Below, in pieces: positions 1 through 6,301 of a stretch of 6,908 nucleotides of DNA. The stretch lies in the NCBI GenBank assembly GCA_012032575.1, contig JAAUSP010000419.1, forward strand, positions 1-6,908. The letters run 5' to 3'. Below the pieces are notes generated by a model. The model worked only from the letters and a program-made list of their open reading frames with translations, had not been told where the DNA came from and did not search any database. The first letter of the stretch is position 1. The number at the start of each line of letters is the position of its first letter. The position numbers and the translations under genes are program-made. The stretch comes from Anaerolineales bacterium (GTDB lineage: Bacteria > Chloroflexota > Anaerolineae > 4572-78 > J111).

Positions 1-137
1 TGGCCGGCCTGCTGCCCGAAAACAGCACCCCCCTGTGGGTACTGCTCGGCTGTATGGCCGTCGTGATTATTACCCTGCTGTTCATCCTGGCCCTGGTTCT
101 GGGCTTGTATATGGGCAGCAGCCAGGTAGTGGGATAA
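1..137 (+). CDS. C-terminus of a membrane protein (partial)
   Basis: The window opens inside a gene. The frame whose codons start at position 3 is open for 44 residues and ends at TAA 135-137. After a short polar stretch (LLPENSTP) it holds one strongly hydrophobic helix of about 25 residues, from WVLLGCM to LGLYMG, followed by a short tail GSSQVVG. This is a typical C-terminal transmembrane anchor. The segment is GC-rich with G/C third positions, unlike the AT-rich genes that follow, so it belongs to the host backbone on the left of the island. The protein family cannot be told from this tail. Confidence 0.7.
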   Translation, partial: AGLLPENSTPLWVLLGCMAVVIITLLFILALVLGLYMGSSQVVG

Positions 138-143
138 GCGTAA

Positions 144-171
144 TTGTGAAAAATTGCAAAAAAGATAAAAT
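144..171 (+). promoter_or_regulatory. Candidate promoter of hicAB
   Basis: TTGTGA (144-149) and TAAAAT (166-171) are separated by 16 bp, a reasonable sigma70-type -35/-10 pair. It lies just after the stop of the upstream membrane gene and about 50 bp ahead of the hicA start, where the base composition turns AT-rich. No operator could be identified with confidence, although HicB proteins usually repress their own promoter. Confidence 0.4.
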
Positions 172-222
172 GAACAATATGTATCTTTGATTTCTCGACG
201 TACTATATGAGCTACAATTGAA

Positions 223-504
223 GTGTCACCAAGCAAACTTACCTCTAAACATCGTAATACCCTCCAAGCTATTTTTGAAAATCCAGTCCGAGCTAATATC
301 CTTTGGTCAGACATTGAAAAATTATTGGCGGCTTGCGGGGCACAGATTAGTGAAGGGAGAGGGTCAAGGGTACGTCTTGAGTTAAATGATGTGCGAGCCG
401 TTTTTCATCGCCCGCATCCGCGCAAAGAAACGGATCGAGGGGCAGTCATATCAATGCGTCGTTTTCTGATAGAAGCAGGAGTAACACCTAATGATGGAAT
501 ATAA
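223..504 (+). CDS. hicA: HicA family toxin (putative mRNA interferase)
   Basis: This 93-residue protein matches the HicA toxin family, small dsRBD-fold RNases that cleave mRNA and are neutralised by HicB. Visible features are the N-terminal helix SKHRNTLQAIF (residues 8-18), the helix WSDIEKLLAACGA (28-40), the GRGSRVRLEL strand (46-54), the FHRPHPRKE motif (61-69) and the C-terminal helix VISMRRFLIEAGV (75-87). The usual catalytic His of the GSH motif is Arg49 here (GSRV). I recall this as normal for a HicA subgroup with the longer FHRPHP motif, so the toxin need not be dead. The start is GTG 223; TGA at 208-210 closes the frame upstream and no better start or clear Shine-Dalgarno is seen. 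It overlaps hicB by 14 bp, the toxin-first order typical of hicAB. Confidence 0.85.
   Translation: MSPSKLTSKHRNTLQAIFENPVRANILWSDIEKLLAACGAQISEGRGSRVRLELNDVRAVFHRPHPRKETDRGAVISMRRFLIEAGVTPNDGI
477..481 (+). promoter_or_regulatory. Ribosome binding site of hicB, inside hicA
   Basis: AGGAG lies 9 nt before ATG 491, within the last codons of hicA. It favours ATG 491 over the in-frame ATG 494 and indicates that the antitoxin is translated from its own site within the overlap. Confidence 0.6.
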
Positions 505-811
505 AGGATATCTAGCGCGTGTGGAATTTGATGATGAAGCCAACCTATTTCACGGTGAAGTCATTAATATTCGTGATGTGATTACTTTTCAAGGCAAATC
601 AGTTGACGAACTGCATCAGTCATTAAAGGACTCAATTGAAGATTATTTGGAATTTTGTGCGGAACGAGGAGAGCAACCGGAAAAGCCGTTTTCGGGACGA
701 TTTACGGTACAGCTATCACCGGAAGAGCATCGCCGGGTTATTTTCGCTGCCGAAAGAGCGGGCAAGCGGTTAGACCATTGGGTGGCCGATGTACTTGGAC
801 ACGCTGTGTAA
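491..811 (+). CDS. hicB: HicB family antitoxin
   Basis: This 106-residue protein has the two-part build of HicB. Residues 1-66 form the degenerate RNase H-like domain that binds the toxin: the opening strand YKGYLARVEFDDEANLFHGEV, then a helix with VDELHQSLKDSIEDYLEFC. Residues 69-106 (FTVQLSPEEHRRVIFAAERAGKRLDHWVADVL) look like a ribbon-helix-helix DNA-binding domain, which in this family binds the hic promoter and represses the operon. It overlaps hicA by 14 bp, so the two are translationally linked. A strong terminator follows 39 bp after the stop. The length is within the normal range for the longer HicB forms. Identification as the antitoxin partner of the upstream gene is secure. Confidence 0.9.
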   Translation: MMEYKGYLARVEFDDEANLFHGEVINIRDVITFQGKSVDELHQSLKDSIEDYLEFCAERGEQPEKPFSGRFTVQLSPEEHRRVIFAAERAGKRLDHWVADVLGHAV

Positions 812-850
812 GATTAGCAGGGTTTGATAAAACAGTGTTTGAGCCAAAAC

Positions 851-876
851 AAAAGGCCGGAACACTCCGGCCTTTT
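851..876 (+). terminator. Rho-independent terminator after hicAB
   Basis: A perfect stem AAAAGGCCGG / CCGGCCTTTT encloses the 6-nt AACACT, whose outer A and T can also pair. The downstream arm ends in TTTT followed by GCTTTT. Because the stem has A residues on one side and T residues on the other it could work in both directions. It ends the hicAB transcript and lies 4 bp upstream of the next promoter. Confidence 0.85.
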
Positions 877-880
877 GCTT

Positions 881-908
881 TTGACAGAGAAAAAAATACA
901 AATAATAT
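881..908 (+). promoter_or_regulatory. Promoter of the 95-residue gene
   Basis: A perfect TTGACA (-35) at 881-886 is followed after 16 bp by TAATAT at 903-908. An AATATT at 904-909 gives an alternative 17-bp spacing. The site sits immediately after the hicAB terminator and about 30 bp before the start of the next gene, so that gene appears to be an independent unit. Confidence 0.6.
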
Positions 909-939
909 TACACGACTTAGTGTATTATGAGGTGAGCTT

Positions 940-1227
940 ATGAATATTCCCTTCAATCCTGACAGTATAAAAACAGAAGGAGACATTAGAGCCTTTTTTG
1001 TGTGGCTGGTAAATGACCAATATCTCAACTTTCATCCTGATACGCCCTTTGAGGGTTATGTGTATTATGGTACAAACGATCGTGTGTATTCAGATGAGGT
1101 AGCAGCTATATTAAATGCTGTTATGGACAAATGTTTTGAAATTAAAGACGATGTATATGAGATTGGATTAGAGGTTATTAAGGAACATGTATATCCCGAA
1201 ATGGGAATAGATTATAGCAAAAATTGA
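940..1227 (+). CDS. Small acidic protein of unknown function
   Basis: I do not recognise the family with certainty. The 95-residue product starts at ATG 940 behind a good ribosome site (GAGGTG, 929-934, 5 nt spacing) and its own promoter. It is rich in aromatic and acidic residues, has no signal peptide or membrane segment, and shows HPDTPFEGYV (residues 32-41), then YSDEVAAILNAVMDKCFEI (50-68), probably helical, then DDVYEIGLEVI (70-80). The pattern suggests a compact soluble alpha/beta protein. Its position after a toxin-antitoxin pair and facing the defence-like block suggests accessory cargo, but nothing shows a specific role. It converges with the receiver gene, whose stop lies only 17 bp away. 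Confidence 0.65.
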   Translation: MNIPFNPDSIKTEGDIRAFFVWLVNDQYLNFHPDTPFEGYVYYGTNDRVYSDEVAAILNAVMDKCFEIKDDVYEIGLEVIKEHVYPEMGIDYSKN

Positions 1228-1244
1228 AAGCTGCTGCTATCCTC

Positions 1245-2400
1245 TTATGCCGCTGCTTCAAAGTCTGGCATCCCTATTCGCCCCGCGTGACTTACAAAAT
1301 GATGCAATAAATCAGCCCTGTAAGGTTCATCCAAACGCTGTTCACGCTCCAAAATGATCGGTGTTCCATTCAAAGTTTGATATGAGTGTTTATAGATCAT
1401 TGTCAGTTTCTTGGTAGCGGCTTCAATCAAGGTCAAATTTTTTACAACCAGAATTTCGTGAAAACAAACCTCCAGTCCTTTCTTTTGGTCATCATCCCAT
1501 TCTAAAGTCCACCTATCCTCTTTACGAGTTTTTTCCGCCTTTTGATGGATCAGGGCCAAACGTAAGAAAGCTGTCTTGCCAGGCTGTGCCAGATCACAAG
1601 CCGGGGTGATAACCACAGCTTGAAATTGTTCTGTTTGAGCCTCAGTTCCCGAAGTTATCTTGACTATATCACCCGTCCGCACAAAGTCGTCCTTTGGTCT
1701 GTAGTACATGTGCAGCCTTTTCAAGCGAGATTCAACTTTTTTAGCTTTATCTGGCGCACGTTCCAATTTTTGAACAGTCTGTCGTACCTCAGCAATAAAT
1801 GTTTCATCCTCATTGATTGCCCTTCCTACCAGACGCAGTAGCACATCAATAGCATGTTCCATATCCACTTCACTGCTATCGCCCGCAGCAATGAGTGTTT
1901 TCAACCCTCTAGCCAAGTCGTCTTCTGAATGTTCAGCCAATCTGTAAAGCGCTTCCTCCACTGAAACAGCAATACTGTGGCGAAATTGACTGCTTAACTT
2001 CGCCGGAGTGGTTGTGTACCACTGCTCAAGAAAATTAAGTAAATCCTTATATCCAATCTTCGCTTTACTTCTTGCCGTCAAACAAACAGCAGGGAAAAAG
2101 TTTTTTTGACCTCCTCTGCCTCATCTTCATATCTTTCTAACTGGTCAGTCCAGATTACTACTGGCACAAAATACTTTGCCCGAATAGTGTTCAGACATAG
2201 TTTAGCTGAAATAGAATTCTCTCCATCTAATAACCAATCAAGAACAATCATCTGAAAATCAATGGGGATTCAAGATATTTTTCCAGTTCGGTTTGCCCAC
2301 TAGCCTGTAACACTTTGACACCTTGTGCTTCAAACTCCTCTAATACTTGGCTACGCACACTGGCGACATCATCAACAATCAAAACGGTGGTAAGTGCCAT
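1245..2400 (-). CDS. Receiver-domain protein with unknown C-terminal region (two frameshifts)
   Basis: As given, this gene is split into three frames. Adding one base at a C4 run (GGGG 2264-2267 on +) and one at an A7 run (T-run 2101-2107 on +) gives one 385-residue reading frame from ATG 2400 to TAA 1245. The undamaged 3' part, from TTG 2081, encodes 278 residues. Residues 1-125 form a response-regulator receiver: VLIVDD (acidic pair D10/D11), phosphoacceptor D55 in IVLDWLLDG, T85 in VVIWTD and K113. A helical region (about 140-227) follows. The C-terminal part has RTGDIVKI (242-249) and VVITPACDL (263-271) and looks beta-rich; I do not recognise it and see no HTH or known effector motif. 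Its start lies 25 bp after the stop of the dual-GHKL kinase gene, so it is probably that protein's phosphorelay partner. Confidence 0.75.
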
Positions 2401-2407
2401 ACTTTAA

Positions 2408-2412
2408 CCTCT
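2408..2412 (-). promoter_or_regulatory. Ribosome binding site of the receiver gene
   Basis: On the minus strand AGAGG lies 7 nt before ATG 2400. This supports the true start being at 2400, at the head of the receiver domain, not at the internal TTG at 2081 that heads the longest uninterrupted frame. Confidence 0.6.
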
Positions 2413-2425
2413 AAGAAATTGATGT

Positions 2426-4638
2426 TCAGTTTGAGAATTGAATTTTGAAAGCAGCCCCAACTCTGAAGGTGGCTGGATGACTGCCCGGTTCTAATAGCTC
2501 AATGGTAGCCTTTGCTTCAGCCAAAGTTTCCCGGCTAATAAACAAACCAAGACCACGACCATCGGTTTTAGTAGAAAAAATAATTCAAAAACACGATGCC
2601 GATAGTTAGGCTGAACCCCCGGTCCATTGTCGGCCACAATCACCATTTGCTCATCCGCCAGAATCGTTATCTTTAAATGGCGATCATTTTCCTGGGATTT
2701 GCGGCTGAGCCAGTAACAAGCATTATCAATAAGATTATTAAAAACCTGCGTTAACGCCCCTTCACGCATGACTACAAGCAACTCGCCCTCTTCATCAATC
2801 TCTATCTGAATTTTGTTATCTTTAATCTGTCCTTGATTAAGCAGTAAAGCATGGTTAACAATAGTCTTTACCTTTAGCTCTTTTACACGAGTTTTATGAC
2901 GCACATAGAACATTGGCCCTAACGCCAATACCATATCTTGCAAAGCTTCCAAAGTTACTCGAAGTGTATTGATCTTGTTAGTAGCCTCAGCCAATTGTTG
3001 AATTTGAGGTATGCGTTTGATTTGAAGTAACAAATCTGCTGCTTCGCGGGTGAGGCGGGCAAATTCATGCGTAAAACGTTCAGCAGCTAACCCCAAGCCC
3101 GTCAAAGTCAATAACATCTCCCGTTCTTGATTAAAGGTAGTTAAAGTGTCTGTCGTCGCCTGTTGAGTCTCGCTCACGGCAACTTCAAGGTCCTGGCTAG
3201 TTTGGTTAAAAGCGGCCAGCATTTGCTCTGCCACTTCAGGAGCAATTTTACCTTGTGTTACAAAATCTTTAGCTAATTTCCTAGTTTCTTTCAGAGCATG
3301 GGTCACCGAATTAACTTTGGCTTCCAACTGGATTACCGTCGGTACTAATTCTTTTTTTGCTACTTTTTCTGCTTTTCTAATCCTTTTTCTATCCTCGGCA
3401 AATTCATTGAAGGCAATATTCATTACCGCTTTCATAAGGTCATGTAAATCCATAAATGCCTGATTTTCAATGAATCCTTCACGATTGGTTTTATCTCGCA
3501 GATTTTTATTGTTGAGTTGAGATATTTCAACTGCACCCACCACATTTTTGCGGCTAAAGGCCTCTGAAGTGTACATATAACGCGATTGGTCAATACTTAG
3601 CCAATCATCGTCTGCTCGCCATAAGGAATGACCCGGAGTCCATCTCGATACCACAGAAATACCACTTACCTCATTCAAGTCAGCAATATTTGTAGCTGAT
3701 AAACGGAGATTAGTAGGGTTTCGATCCCAAATGTAAAGTGTAACAGAAAATTCACCACAGTTAGATTTTCTATCAATAGGCTGCCAGTTTTTTATTCCGC
3801 TTCGTAAATCTACTCTTTGCAACTCAACCGAGCGGGAGGAAAATGGTGACAAATTAAACTTATAACCATAATTGGCTATACCGTTTTCATCAACTGCTAT
3901 ATCCATCTGAGCATGGGCAGTCTTGAGTAATTCACTGGGATCTAATTCTTCATACTTAGGATATTCAGGGCATATCAATTTTACGTTAAACGCTTCCGGT
4001 GTATGAAACGGACTCATCAGACGACGTAGTGAACGGGAGACTCGATAGACATCGGTTGCCTTCCATGGGGTGCGGACACGGTTCATAACCATAAGAGTAC
4101 CACTATCTTTGAGAAAGTGTTGAGGTTTACGCTCCTCATAATCTACTACTATATCACTAAGATAAGCCTCTGGATTATCAAATTTGTCCCAATCAATCGT
4201 AATTACAACCTCATTAGCACTCAAACCTCTTTGTTCATTCTGGGCCCGGCTAATTAATGTAAGATGACAGCTCAATTTATGAGCAGCAAAGCGCCCCACC
4301 CCTTTTTCGCCCAATGGCAGGCGGCCTTTGGGAGTACGCTGTTGTTTTTCTTTTGCCATTTCCTTATGACCAGTAGCCGGTTCCAGCCATTTATATAATA
4401 TAGTATCTAGATCCATGCCATAACCATTATCTTCAACAATAATAGTTGTCTCAGTAGGATTAGCCAGATTAAGCAATTTGACTGTCACAGTATCAGCATC
4501 AGCGTCGTAACCATTTTTTACCAATTCAAGCAAGCCAACCGTAACATCTCGAATGAGTTGTTCACCTAGAACACTAATCAGACGGGCACGGGGACGAAAA
4601 GTTTCAGTACCTTTACGCATTTCTGTTGAATTTGTCAT
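2426..4638 (-). CDS. Dual-GHKL protein: paraMORC-like ATPase fused to a histidine kinase
   Basis: The reading frame runs from ATG 4638 (AGGA upstream) to 2491 (715 residues), but its last 27 codons are out of frame. One extra base at the A6 run 2575-2580 restores 737 residues ending at 2426. The N-terminal GHKL ATPase resembles MORC/MutL/Hsp90: ELVKNGYDAD (general base E38, metal-binding N42), VEDNGYGMD (68-76), GEKGVGRF (110-117). A probable S5-type domain follows, with DKTNREGF at 382-389. Residues about 410-505 are helical/coiled coil. AAERFTHEFARL resembles an H-box with H524 as phosphoacceptor. The second GHKL domain is kinase-like: NNLIDNA (634-640), VADNGPGV (668-675), and after repair GRGLGLFIS. 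No membrane segment is seen, so it is cytosolic. Known paraMORC proteins cluster with restriction systems; a signalling role with the receiver gene 25 bp downstream is inferred. Confidence 0.85.
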
Positions 4639-4659
4639 AACCTATTCCTGATATAGAAA

Positions 4660-4684
4660 AGTGCGGATGACATTTATCCGCACT
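4660..4684 (-). terminator. Hairpin between the HNH and dual-GHKL genes
   Basis: A perfect 9-bp inverted repeat, AGTGCGGAT / ATCCGCACT, encloses a 7-nt loop in the 84-bp gap between the two genes. On the minus strand it is followed by TTTC and preceded by an A-rich tract, so it may be a weak terminator or attenuator lowering kinase expression relative to the nuclease, or an mRNA-stabilising stem. The short T tract argues against a strong terminator. Confidence 0.4.
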
Positions 4685-4722
4685 CTTTAGTTTTGTTTTG
4701 TTTTTTATATACTCTTATTTGC

Positions 4723-5694
4723 CTAATAGAAGCCATGATAGTTTCGATGCCAGGCTAAGGCATCAGAATGTGGTTGGATTAATTTATTTGCTGGCAATAT
4801 TATTGACTGATTATTCATTTTAATCAGTGGGAAGTTATTTATTTGCGCCTGATGAATCCTGTCAGATAGAATAATTTTCCCATCGTCTGTTAGCGAGAAA
4901 ACCCCATTGTCAAAAGCCCAATGATGAGTATGACACATCGTTATACCATTTCTTGGGTCATCTGTACCACTCTCTTTCTTTGGTACAATATGAACTGCTT
5001 GGGCTTCAATCAAATTCTCAAGTTTAAACTTGAGACCACACACAGCACAGGTATAGTCATACTCGTACATTAGCACTTTGCGAAAAGATGCTTCTCTTTT
5101 AGGGGTACTGACTGAGTATTTTACTAATTCCTCTTTTACAAATGGTTTAAATTCGTTAGTTAGTCTCGCATATAATTGTATCTGATAACGTTCTTCCTCA
5201 TCAGGGATAATACCTGTTATATCTTCAAGAGTATCCCAGCCGACACTCTGGATCTCAAAAACGCCGTGCAGAGTGTTGTAGTTTGTAACAATCCCTAATC
5301 CAAGAATGTGATAAGTTGATCCGCTTTGTTTATCAGTTTTAGCAGTAACTTGAGCAATAACTCCGACCGGAACCTTATCTTGCATACAATTTATCAAAGA
5401 AACATTATCTGAGACTTGCAAGCCACCTTTTCTTGGTGAGTAGGCCATTAACCATCTGCCATCTTCAAGAAAGATGAATTCGTCTTTATGTTCATACACG
5501 CTGCCTTGCTTCATCGAAATACACAAGGCATATTTTGACCAAGCCGGCTTGTAAATACCAGTAACCAAATTGTGGAATCGCTCAATTTCGGGAATAAACC
5601 GATCTGTCCATTTGAAGAAAGCAGCAGGCTTGATTTGACCAGTATATCTGGCAAATTCGCTGAGAATTTTTGCGCGTAATTCTTCTTCAACCAT
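4723..5694 (-). CDS. HNH endonuclease, predicted McrA-like restriction enzyme
   Basis: This 323-residue protein ends in a clear HNH (beta-beta-alpha metal) nuclease: zinc-type CAVC (C216, C219), AVHIVP with catalytic H235, N249 in DPRNGITMC, and CHTHHWAFD with H258. The spacing fits the HNH_2 group. Residues about 60-160 (DGRWLMAYSPRKGG, VPVGVIAQVTAK, YHILGLGIVTNY, GVFEIQSV) form a beta-rich domain. Many HNH restriction-like proteins carry an N-terminal reader of modified bases there, so a PUA/SRA-like role is plausible but not shown. The start ATG 5694 has GAGGG at 5700-5704. It is the first gene of the minus-strand block, about 130 bp from a good promoter, and precedes the dual-GHKL gene by 84 bp. 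It likely cuts foreign, possibly modified, DNA; a homing-type nuclease is less likely given this domain and context. Confidence 0.85.
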   Translation of the reverse strand: MVEEELRAKILSEFARYTGQIKPAAFFKWTDRFIPEIERFHNLVTGIYKPAWSKYALCISMKQGSVYEHKDEFIFLEDGRWLMAYSPRKGGLQVSDNVSLINCMQDKVPVGVIAQVTAKTDKQSGSTYHILGLGIVTNYNTLHGVFEIQSVGWDTLEDITGIIPDEEERYQIQLYARLTNEFKPFVKEELVKYSVSTPKREASFRKVLMYEYDYTCAVCGLKFKLENLIEAQAVHIVPKKESGTDDPRNGITMCHTHHWAFDNGVFSLTDDGKIILSDRIHQAQINNFPLIKMNNQSIILPANKLIQPHSDALAWHRNYHGFY

Positions 5695-5827
5695 GCTTTC
5701 CCTCAGCAGCTAAACTAAACTATAGAATATGAGCCGTGGCTAGATAGTTGGATGATACCGTTGGGGTTCAGTGTCTTTGGCTTCAGGCATTGAGCAGCAC
5801 ACCTCAAGGTTTATGGGAGTACCTTCT

Positions 5828-5856
5828 ATTTTATCACACTTGGGCGGATGTCTCAA
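5828..5856 (-). promoter_or_regulatory. Promoter of the HNH/dual-GHKL/receiver block
   Basis: On the minus strand TTGAGA (5856-5851) and TAAAAT (5833-5828) are separated by exactly 17 bp, with TGA directly before the -10, giving an extended -10 box. It points at the nuclease gene and leaves a leader of about 125 nt. It is the best promoter seen upstream of the minus-strand genes, and the tandem repeats begin about 50 bp further upstream. Confidence 0.6.
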
Positions 5857-5906
5857 GGAAACTGAACAAACGTTGTCAAAAATATTTGGCGTAGTTTTTA
5901 AAAAGT

Positions 5907-6126
5907 TTGCCTAAAGTTCGGGGCAAGATTGCTTAAAGTTCGAGTCAACATTGCTTAAAGTTCGAGTCAACATTGCCTAAAGTTCGAGTCAACATTGCCT
6001 AAAGTTCGAGTCAACATTGGGGCAATATCGAATCGACATTCGGGCAATATCGAATCGATTTGCCTGCAAAAAGGGAACGACTTTGGGGCAATGTCGAAGC
6101 GATTTGCCTGCAAAAAGGGAACGAAA
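5907..6126. repeat. Tandem repeat array with 22-bp period, about ten units
   Basis: Units begin at 5907, 5929, 5951, 5973, 5995, 6017, 6039, 6061, 6083 and 6105, every 22 bp. The first five read TTGCYTAAAGTTCGAG plus six bases; 2 and 3 are identical, as are 4 and 5. Units 6, 7 and 9 are a diverged type with GGGCAATATCGAATCGA or close variants. Units 8 and 10 are a third type, TGCCTGCAAAAAGGGAACGA, and the 25 bp at 6056-6080 recur exactly at 6100-6124, 44 bp away. So three sequence types share one 22-bp register. There are no spacers, so it is not a CRISPR array. It could bind a regulator, act as iterons, or be a minisatellite. The unit length is not a multiple of three, which argues against coding. 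Confidence 0.85.
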
Positions 6127-6168
6127 TTAGGCGAATGTAGATTCTTGTACAGGGAGCAAGAAATTGTT

Positions 6169-6261
6169 ACACCGAGAGACGCAGAGAAGCCGCTGAGTTT
6201 CACAGAGAAATTTGCAGCATTTCTCTGCGTGCCTCTGTAGAGTCTCCGCGTAGCTCTGTGT
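6169..6261. repeat. 93-bp imperfect palindromic element, REP/MITE-like
   Basis: The ends are imperfect inverted repeats: ACACCGAGAGACGCAGAGA on the left against ACACAGAGCTACGCGGAGA on the other strand from the right. A second nested inverted repeat, CACAGAGAAA (6201-6210) against TTTCTCTGCG (6220-6229), encloses a 9-nt centre. Such CAGAG/CTCTG-rich palindromes occur as dispersed repeats in many bacterial and archaeal genomes. It encodes no protein. It lies between the end of the flanking kinase gene and the repeat array, near the right edge of the AT-rich island. Confidence 0.65.
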
Positions 6262-6301
6262 TCCTTTTTGACTCTGATTTATCCAGGTTAGGCATTTCCA
6301 A

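Larger units (their letters stand above)
5695..6301. other. Intergenic region holding promoter, tandem repeats and palindrome
   Basis: No credible protein gene is seen here. From the nuclease gene outward it holds a roughly 130-nt leader and promoter (5828-5856, minus strand), then the 22-bp-period tandem array (5907-6126), then a 93-bp palindromic element (6169-6261). A 16-codon frame preceded only by a distant GAGG (minus strand, 5790-5740) lies in the leader and could be an upstream ORF, but support is weak. Open frames of about 80 codons across the array on both strands arise from the repeats. The remainder, 6262-6301, shows nothing recognisable. Confidence 0.6.

Noticed and set aside
655..930. 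Open frame on the plus strand overlapping hicB
   Set aside because: It lies in another frame of hicB, runs through the terminator and has no ribosome site or recognisable protein pattern.
738..1028. Open frame on the minus strand across the hicB end and next promoter
   Set aside because: It covers the hicB end, the terminator, a promoter and the start of a better supported gene; the product has low-complexity F/S-rich composition.
1227..1262. Hairpin between the convergent 95-residue gene and the receiver gene
   Set aside because: The GCTGCTGC and GCCGCTGC words pair only imperfectly and no T tract follows, so a terminator cannot be supported.
1620..1841. Open frame on the plus strand inside the receiver gene
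   Set aside because: It is antisense to a conserved reading frame and has no supporting signals.
5937..6011. tRNA-like T-arm (AAAGTTCGAGTC) in the repeats, possible att site
   Set aside because: The resemblance to a T-arm is short and recurs every 22 bp; no acceptor or anticodon arms can be formed.
5907..6126. CRISPR array
   Set aside because: Units are directly adjacent with no unique spacers, and no cas gene is present.
5967..6240. Open frames of about 80 codons on both strands over the repeat array
   Set aside because: The 22-bp period shifts frame at each unit, and the frames extend into the palindromic element. They result from repeats lacking stops.
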